Below are positions 4,961-8,446 of a stretch of DNA of 8,446 nucleotides, in pieces; the stretch's first letter is position 1, and each line of letters starts with the position of its first letter. The notes beneath the pieces are model-generated. The model ran no database searches. It saw nothing but the letters and a program-made list of their open reading frames with translations, and was not told the origin of the DNA. The stretch is from Conexibacter sp. (GTDB lineage: Bacteria > Actinomycetota > Thermoleophilia > Solirubrobacterales > Solirubrobacteraceae). Where the stretch lies: assembly GCA_025964295.1 (NCBI GenBank), contig JAOPZD010000152.1:1-8446 (forward strand). Direction: 5' to 3'. A program made the translations under genes and the position numbers.

Positions 4961-6340
4961 ATGGCGACCACCGCCGAGACGAGCAACGCCGAGCTCCAGG
5001 AGCTCGCCAAGCGTCATCTGTGGATGCACTTCAGCCGCATGGGCTCCTACGCCGACGGCGCCGAGGTGCCCATCATCGTGCGCGGCGACGGGTGCTACGT
5101 CTGGGATCAGCACGGCAAGCGCTACCTCGACGGGCTCAGCTCGCTCTTCTGCACGAACATCGGCCACGGCCGCGCCGAACTGGCGCAGGCCGGCGCCGAT
5201 CAGGCGAAGGAGCTCGGCTTCTTCACCAACTGGAGCTACGCGCATCCGCGCGCCATCGAGCTGGCCGCCAAGATCGCCGAGCTCGCGCCGGGCGACCTCA
5301 ACCGCGTCTTCTTCACCAGCGGCGGCTCGGAGGCGGTCGAGTCCGCGCTCAAGCTGGCCCGCCAGTACCACAAGCTCCGCGGCAACGGGACCAAGTACAA
5401 GGTCATCGCGCGCGAGACCGCCTACCACGGCACGACGATGGGCTGCCTGATGGCGACGGGCATCGCCAACCTGCGCGCGCCCTTCGAGCCGCTGCCCGCC
5501 GGCGGCTGCCACGTGGCCAACACGAACACCTACCGCCTGCCCGAGGGCCACAAGCCCGAGGAGCTGGTGGAGGCGATCGCGCAGCGCATCGAGTTCGAGG
5601 ACCCGAGCACGGTCAGCGCGATCATCCTCGAGCCGGTCCAGAACGCCGGCGGCTGCTTCGTGCCGCCCGAGGGCTACTTCGACCGCGTCCGGGAGATCGC
5701 CGACTTCTACGACGTCCTCTTCATCTCCGACGAGGTCATCTGCTCGTGGGGCCGGCTCGGCGAGTGGTTCGGCGCGCAGCGCTTCGGCTACCAGCCCGAC
5801 ATCATCACGACCGCCAAGGGCATCACCTCGGCCTACGCGCCGATGGGCGCGGTGATCGCCTCGGAGAAGGTCTTCGAGCCCTTCGCGCACGGCACGACGT
5901 CGTTCACCCACGGCATCACGTTCGGCGGCCACCCGGTCTCCGCGGCGGTGTCGCTGGCCAACATCGCGGTCTTCGAGGACGAGGACATCCTCGGCAACGT
6001 CCGCGCCAACGAGCCGGCCTTCCGCGGGATGCTCGACGGGCTGCGCGACATCCCGATCGTCGGCGACGTCCGCGGCGCGGGCTACTTCCAGGCGATCGAG
6101 CTGGTCAAGGACCAGGGGACCAAGGAGTCCTTCAGCCACGAGGAGTCCGAGACGCTGCTGCGCGGCTTCCTCTCCGCCGAGCTCTTCGAGCGCGGGCTGA
6201 TCTGCCGTGCCGACGACCGCGGCGACCCGGTCATCCAGCTCTCGCCGCCGCTGATCGCCGGGCCCGAGCAGTTCGCCGAGATCGAGGGCATCCTGCGTCC
6301 CGTCCTCGAAGAGGCCTCGCGCCGGATGCACGTCGGCTAG
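4961..6340 (+). CDS. class III PLP-dependent aminotransferase (omega-amine type)
   Basis: This 459-residue fold-type I aminotransferase of class III has the expected length. Visible motifs are the phosphate-binding TSGGSEA (Ser120-Ala125 region), YHG (Tyr155-Gly157) that stacks on the cofactor, SDEV with Asp257 pairing with the pyridine nitrogen, and TTAKG with Lys286 as the Schiff-base lysine. The C terminus has LIC...IQLSPPL, typical of the family. Members move a terminal amino group from putrescine, GABA, beta-alanine or similar amines to pyruvate or 2-oxoglutarate. Beside a PotABCD-type importer and alanine dehydrogenase, a polyamine or diamine donor with pyruvate as acceptor is plausible but inferred. 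The segment DEVICSWGRLG has Ser-Trp where many relatives have Gly-Phe. The ATG start is supported by AGGGAGAGG (4946-4954), 6 nt upstream. A pucR-type gene follows after 3 nt. Confidence 0.93.
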   Translation: MATTAETSNAELQELAKRHLWMHFSRMGSYADGAEVPIIVRGDGCYVWDQHGKRYLDGLSSLFCTNIGHGRAELAQAGADQAKELGFFTNWSYAHPRAIELAAKIAELAPGDLNRVFFTSGGSEAVESALKLARQYHKLRGNGTKYKVIARETAYHGTTMGCLMATGIANLRAPFEPLPAGGCHVANTNTYRLPEGHKPEELVEAIAQRIEFEDPSTVSAIILEPVQNAGGCFVPPEGYFDRVREIADFYDVLFISDEVICSWGRLGEWFGAQRFGYQPDIITTAKGITSAYAPMGAVIASEKVFEPFAHGTTSFTHGITFGGHPVSAAVSLANIAVFEDEDILGNVRANEPAFRGMLDGLRDIPIVGDVRGAGYFQAIELVKDQGTKESFSHEESETLLRGFLSAELFERGLICRADDRGDPVIQLSPPLIAGPEQFAEIEGILRPVLEEASRRMHVG

Positions 6341-6343
6341 CTG

Positions 6344-7981
6344 ATGCTGACCGTCCGCGAGCTCCTGAGGGACCTGGACGTCGGGGTCCTCGCCGGTGAG
6401 GCGAACCTCGACGCGCCCGTGCGCTGGGTGCACATCTCCGAGCTCGCGGACCCGACCCCGTGGCTGTCGGGCGGCGAGCTCCTGCTGACCACGGGCCTGT
6501 CGCTGGCGACGCCCGAGGAGCAGCGCGCCTACGTCGCGCGGCTGGCCGACCACGGCCTGGCGGGCCTGGGCTTCGGCGTCGGCTTCGGCCACGCCGAGGT
6601 GCCGCCGGCGCTCCTCGAGGCGGCCGCCGAGCGGGACTTCCCGCTGGTCGAGATCCCCTACGACACGCCGTTCATCGCCATCACCGAGAAGGCGTTCGCG
6701 CGGCTGGTCAACGAGCAGTACGCGCTGCTGCAGCGGTCGATCGCCGTCCAGGAGCGCCTGCAGCGCATCGTCCTCTCCGAGCGCGGGCTGGACGCGATCG
6801 CCGCGGCGCTGGCGACGCTGATCGGCGGGACGACCGTCGTCTTCGACGGCCGCGGCGAGCCGCAGGCGCTGCACGCGTTCCGGCGCGAGCTGCCCGACGA
6901 CGCGCTCACGGCGGTGGGCGCCGAGCTGCGCGAGCGCGCGCGCCGCACCGAGGCGCGCGGCTTCGTCCCGTCGCATCCGGAGCTGGCTCCGCGCGCGCTG
7001 GCGCTGCCGGTCGCCGGCGCCGAGACGACCGGGCTGCCGCAGGCGTGGCTGGTCGCCGTCAAGGACTCCGGCGGGCTGTCGGAGTTCGACCGCGTCGTGC
7101 TGCACCAGGCGGTGACCGTCGTCGCGCTGGAGCTGCTGCGCCGCCACGTGGCGTCGTCGACCGAGCGCCGGCTGGCCGGCGACGTGCTCTCCGAGCTGGT
7201 CAGCGGGACGGTCGCCGGGACCGACCTGACGCGGCGGCTGGAGCCCTTCGGCCTCGGCGGCCGCGTGACCGCGCTGGTCCTGCTGCCGCCTGCGCGCACC
7301 GCGGGCAAGGGCGGAGGCGCCGAGGCGTGCGAGGCCGCGCTGGTCGGCGCGCTGCGCGACGAGGCCGTCAGCGGGCTGGTCGCCACGGCCAACAACCACG
7401 TCACCGCGCTGCTGCCGGGCTTCCTCGACGAGGAGCTCTTCGAGCTCTCCCAGCGCGTGCTGGACCGCGTCGTGACCAAGCTCGGGACCGCGCCCGCCGC
7501 CGGCGCGGGACGAGCCGTCGCGGCCGGCGACGCGCGCCGCGCCTACCACGAGGCGCGCTGCGCGCTGGAGGCCAGGACGCTCGGGCGCCCGGTCGGCGCC
7601 GAGCTCAACGGCAACGGCGCCCCCAACGGCCACGGCGGCGGCGCCGCCAAGCCGACGATCGCGACCTACCGCGACCTCGGCTCCTTCCAGCTGCTGCTCT
7701 CGCTCCAGGACTCCGACGCGCTGCGCCTGTTCTGCGAGTCCCTGCTCGGCCCGATCGAGACGGGGGAGGGCCACTACGGAGGCGAGCTGATGCGCTCGCT
7801 CGAGGCCTTCATCGAGTGCAACGGGCAGTGGGAGGCCGCCGCGCGGCGGCTGTACTGCCACCGCCACACGCTGCGCTATCGCATCCGCAAGATCGAGGAG
7901 CTGACGGGGCGCGACCTCGCCAGCGCCCGCGACCGCATCGAGTTCTGGCTGGCCCTGCGCGGCCGCGAGCTCGTCAACTAA
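6344..7981 (+). CDS. PucR/CdaR-type transcriptional regulator
   Basis: This 545-residue cytoplasmic regulator has three parts. Residues about 5-125 form the PucR N-terminal domain (MLTVRELL; HISELADPTPWLSGGELLLTTG; PLVEIPYDTPF). A middle region (about 150-415) corresponds to the ligand-sensing and GGDEF-like CdaR segment, without a catalytic GGDEF motif. A C-terminal PucR helix-turn-helix lies at about 490-530 (WEAAARRLYCHRHTLRYRIRKIEELTG). A Gly/Asn/Ala-rich linker (about 418-437) separates the middle part from the DNA-binding part. Family members control catabolism of purines, sugar acids, polyamines and amino acids, usually responding to the pathway substrate. The ATG lies 3 nt after the aminotransferase stop with no clear ribosome-binding site, so it is probably translationally coupled. 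It likely controls its own operon and perhaps the divergent importer. Confidence 0.92.
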   Translation: MLTVRELLRDLDVGVLAGEANLDAPVRWVHISELADPTPWLSGGELLLTTGLSLATPEEQRAYVARLADHGLAGLGFGVGFGHAEVPPALLEAAAERDFPLVEIPYDTPFIAITEKAFARLVNEQYALLQRSIAVQERLQRIVLSERGLDAIAAALATLIGGTTVVFDGRGEPQALHAFRRELPDDALTAVGAELRERARRTEARGFVPSHPELAPRALALPVAGAETTGLPQAWLVAVKDSGGLSEFDRVVLHQAVTVVALELLRRHVASSTERRLAGDVLSELVSGTVAGTDLTRRLEPFGLGGRVTALVLLPPARTAGKGGGAEACEAALVGALRDEAVSGLVATANNHVTALLPGFLDEELFELSQRVLDRVVTKLGTAPAAGAGRAVAAGDARRAYHEARCALEARTLGRPVGAELNGNGAPNGHGGGAAKPTIATYRDLGSFQLLLSLQDSDALRLFCESLLGPIETGEGHYGGELMRSLEAFIECNGQWEAAARRLYCHRHTLRYRIRKIEELTGRDLASARDRIEFWLALRGRELVN

Positions 7982-8016
7982 GCCGCATCCCCCACGAGAG
8001 AGGTTCGAAGAAGGCC

Positions 8017-8446
8017 ATGAAGGTCGGCGTCCCCACCGAGATCAAGACCGACGAGTACCGGGTGGCGATCACGCCTGCGGGCGTGCGCGAGCTGGTCGAT
8101 CGCGGTCACGAGGTGCTCATCCAGCACGGCGCGGGGACGGGCTCCGCGATCCCCGACGAGGAGTACGTCGAGCAGGGCGCGGCGATCGTGCCCGATGCCG
8201 CGGCGGTGTTCGCGGGCAGTGACATGATCGTCAAGGTCAAGGAGCCCCAGCCCGAGGAGGTGGCGCTGCTCGAGGCGCGCCACACGTTGTTCACCTACCT
8301 GCACCTGGCGCCGGACGCGGAGTTGACCAGGGGGTTGATGGACTCGGGTGCGACGTGCATCGCCTATGAGACGGTGACCGACCGCAGTGGGCGGTTGCCG
8401 CTGCTGGCGCCGATGAGCGAGGTGGCGGGCAAGATCGCCACGCAGG
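8017..8446 (+). CDS. ald: alanine dehydrogenase, 5' part (truncated by window edge)
   Basis: The first 143 residues of L-alanine dehydrogenase, an NAD-dependent cytoplasmic enzyme that interconverts L-alanine with pyruvate plus ammonia. The N-terminal catalytic domain is well conserved and the family's key residues fall at the same numbers as in characterised enzymes: Arg15 (DEYRVA) and Lys75 (KVKEP) bind the substrate carboxylate, and His96 (TYLHLAP) is the catalytic histidine. LPLLAPMSEVAGKIA is also diagnostic. Relatives are about 370 aa, so the NAD-binding domain lies beyond the edge. The ATG at 8017 is fixed by the conserved MKVGVPTEIK opening; GAAGAAGG lies just upstream. It follows the regulator after 35 nt on the same strand and may be co-transcribed. 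Its likely local job is to recycle alanine formed by the aminotransferase, or simply to make alanine a nitrogen source. Confidence 0.95.
   Translation, partial: MKVGVPTEIKTDEYRVAITPAGVRELVDRGHEVLIQHGAGTGSAIPDEEYVEQGAAIVPDAAAVFAGSDMIVKVKEPQPEEVALLEARHTLFTYLHLAPDAELTRGLMDSGATCIAYETVTDRSGRLPLLAPMSEVAGKIATQ

Noticed and set aside
4883..7867. A 994-codon open frame on the minus strand antisense to the aminotransferase and regulator
   Set aside because: It is a shadow of GC-rich coding DNA. The product is low-complexity Arg/Ala/Gly/Asp text without motifs, while the plus strand carries two clearly recognisable proteins.
6344..7981. A diguanylate cyclase activity for the GGDEF-like region of the regulator
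   Set aside because: No GG(D/E)EF signature is present; the PucR/CdaR middle region resembles the fold but is not known as catalytic.
7978..8304. A 108-codon minus-strand frame opposite ald
   Set aside because: Antisense to an alanine dehydrogenase whose catalytic residues are all conserved; the antisense product shows no family features.
1..8446. A mobile element, CRISPR array or defence island
   Set aside because: No direct-repeat array, transposase, integrase, terminal inverted repeats or tRNA were seen, and base composition appears even throughout.

Overview
The window is very GC-rich and gene-dense. It uses GTG and probably TTG/CTG starts beside ATG and shows long spurious antisense frames, all typical of a high-GC actinomycetote. 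The gene content (a polyamine-type ABC importer beside a class III aminotransferase, a PucR-type regulator and alanine dehydrogenase) also fits Actinomycetota. A Solirubrobacterales/Thermoleophilia-like lineage is my guess, but sequence alone does not fix the order.

Layout. Positions 1-42 are the tail of an unidentified plus-strand gene. Its stop codon interlocks with that of a convergent AhpD/carboxymuconolactone-decarboxylase-like gene (39-521, minus). Next comes a small zinc-ribbon gene (589-759, minus). A dyad-rich gap (760-831) separates it from a four-gene minus-strand operon read potA-potD-potB-potC (4792 down to 832). This encodes an ATPase, a lipoprotein substrate-binding protein and two permeases of the spermidine/putrescine type. 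A divergent intergenic region of about 170 bp (4793-4960) holds three inverted repeats and candidate promoters. On the plus strand follow a class III PLP aminotransferase (4961-6340), a PucR/CdaR-type regulator (6344-7981) and the first 143 codons of alanine dehydrogenase (8017 to the window edge).

How the genes may work together (inference). The importer brings in a polyamine or related amine. The aminotransferase moves its terminal amino group to a keto acid, plausibly pyruvate, which would give alanine. Alanine dehydrogenase would turn alanine back into pyruvate with release of ammonia and NADH, closing an amino-acceptor cycle. The PucR-type protein is the natural candidate regulator and may act at the dyads between the two divergent units. 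No aldehyde dehydrogenase or glutamyl-polyamine synthetase is visible; such a gene could lie beyond the right edge.

I found no RNA genes, CRISPR arrays, insertion sequences or phage genes. The system looks like a recognisable amine-catabolism locus rather than a wholly new one. The points that most deserve a second look are the palindromic divergent control region, the suggested alanine/pyruvate coupling, the non-ATG starts, and a probably leaderless AhpD-like gene.
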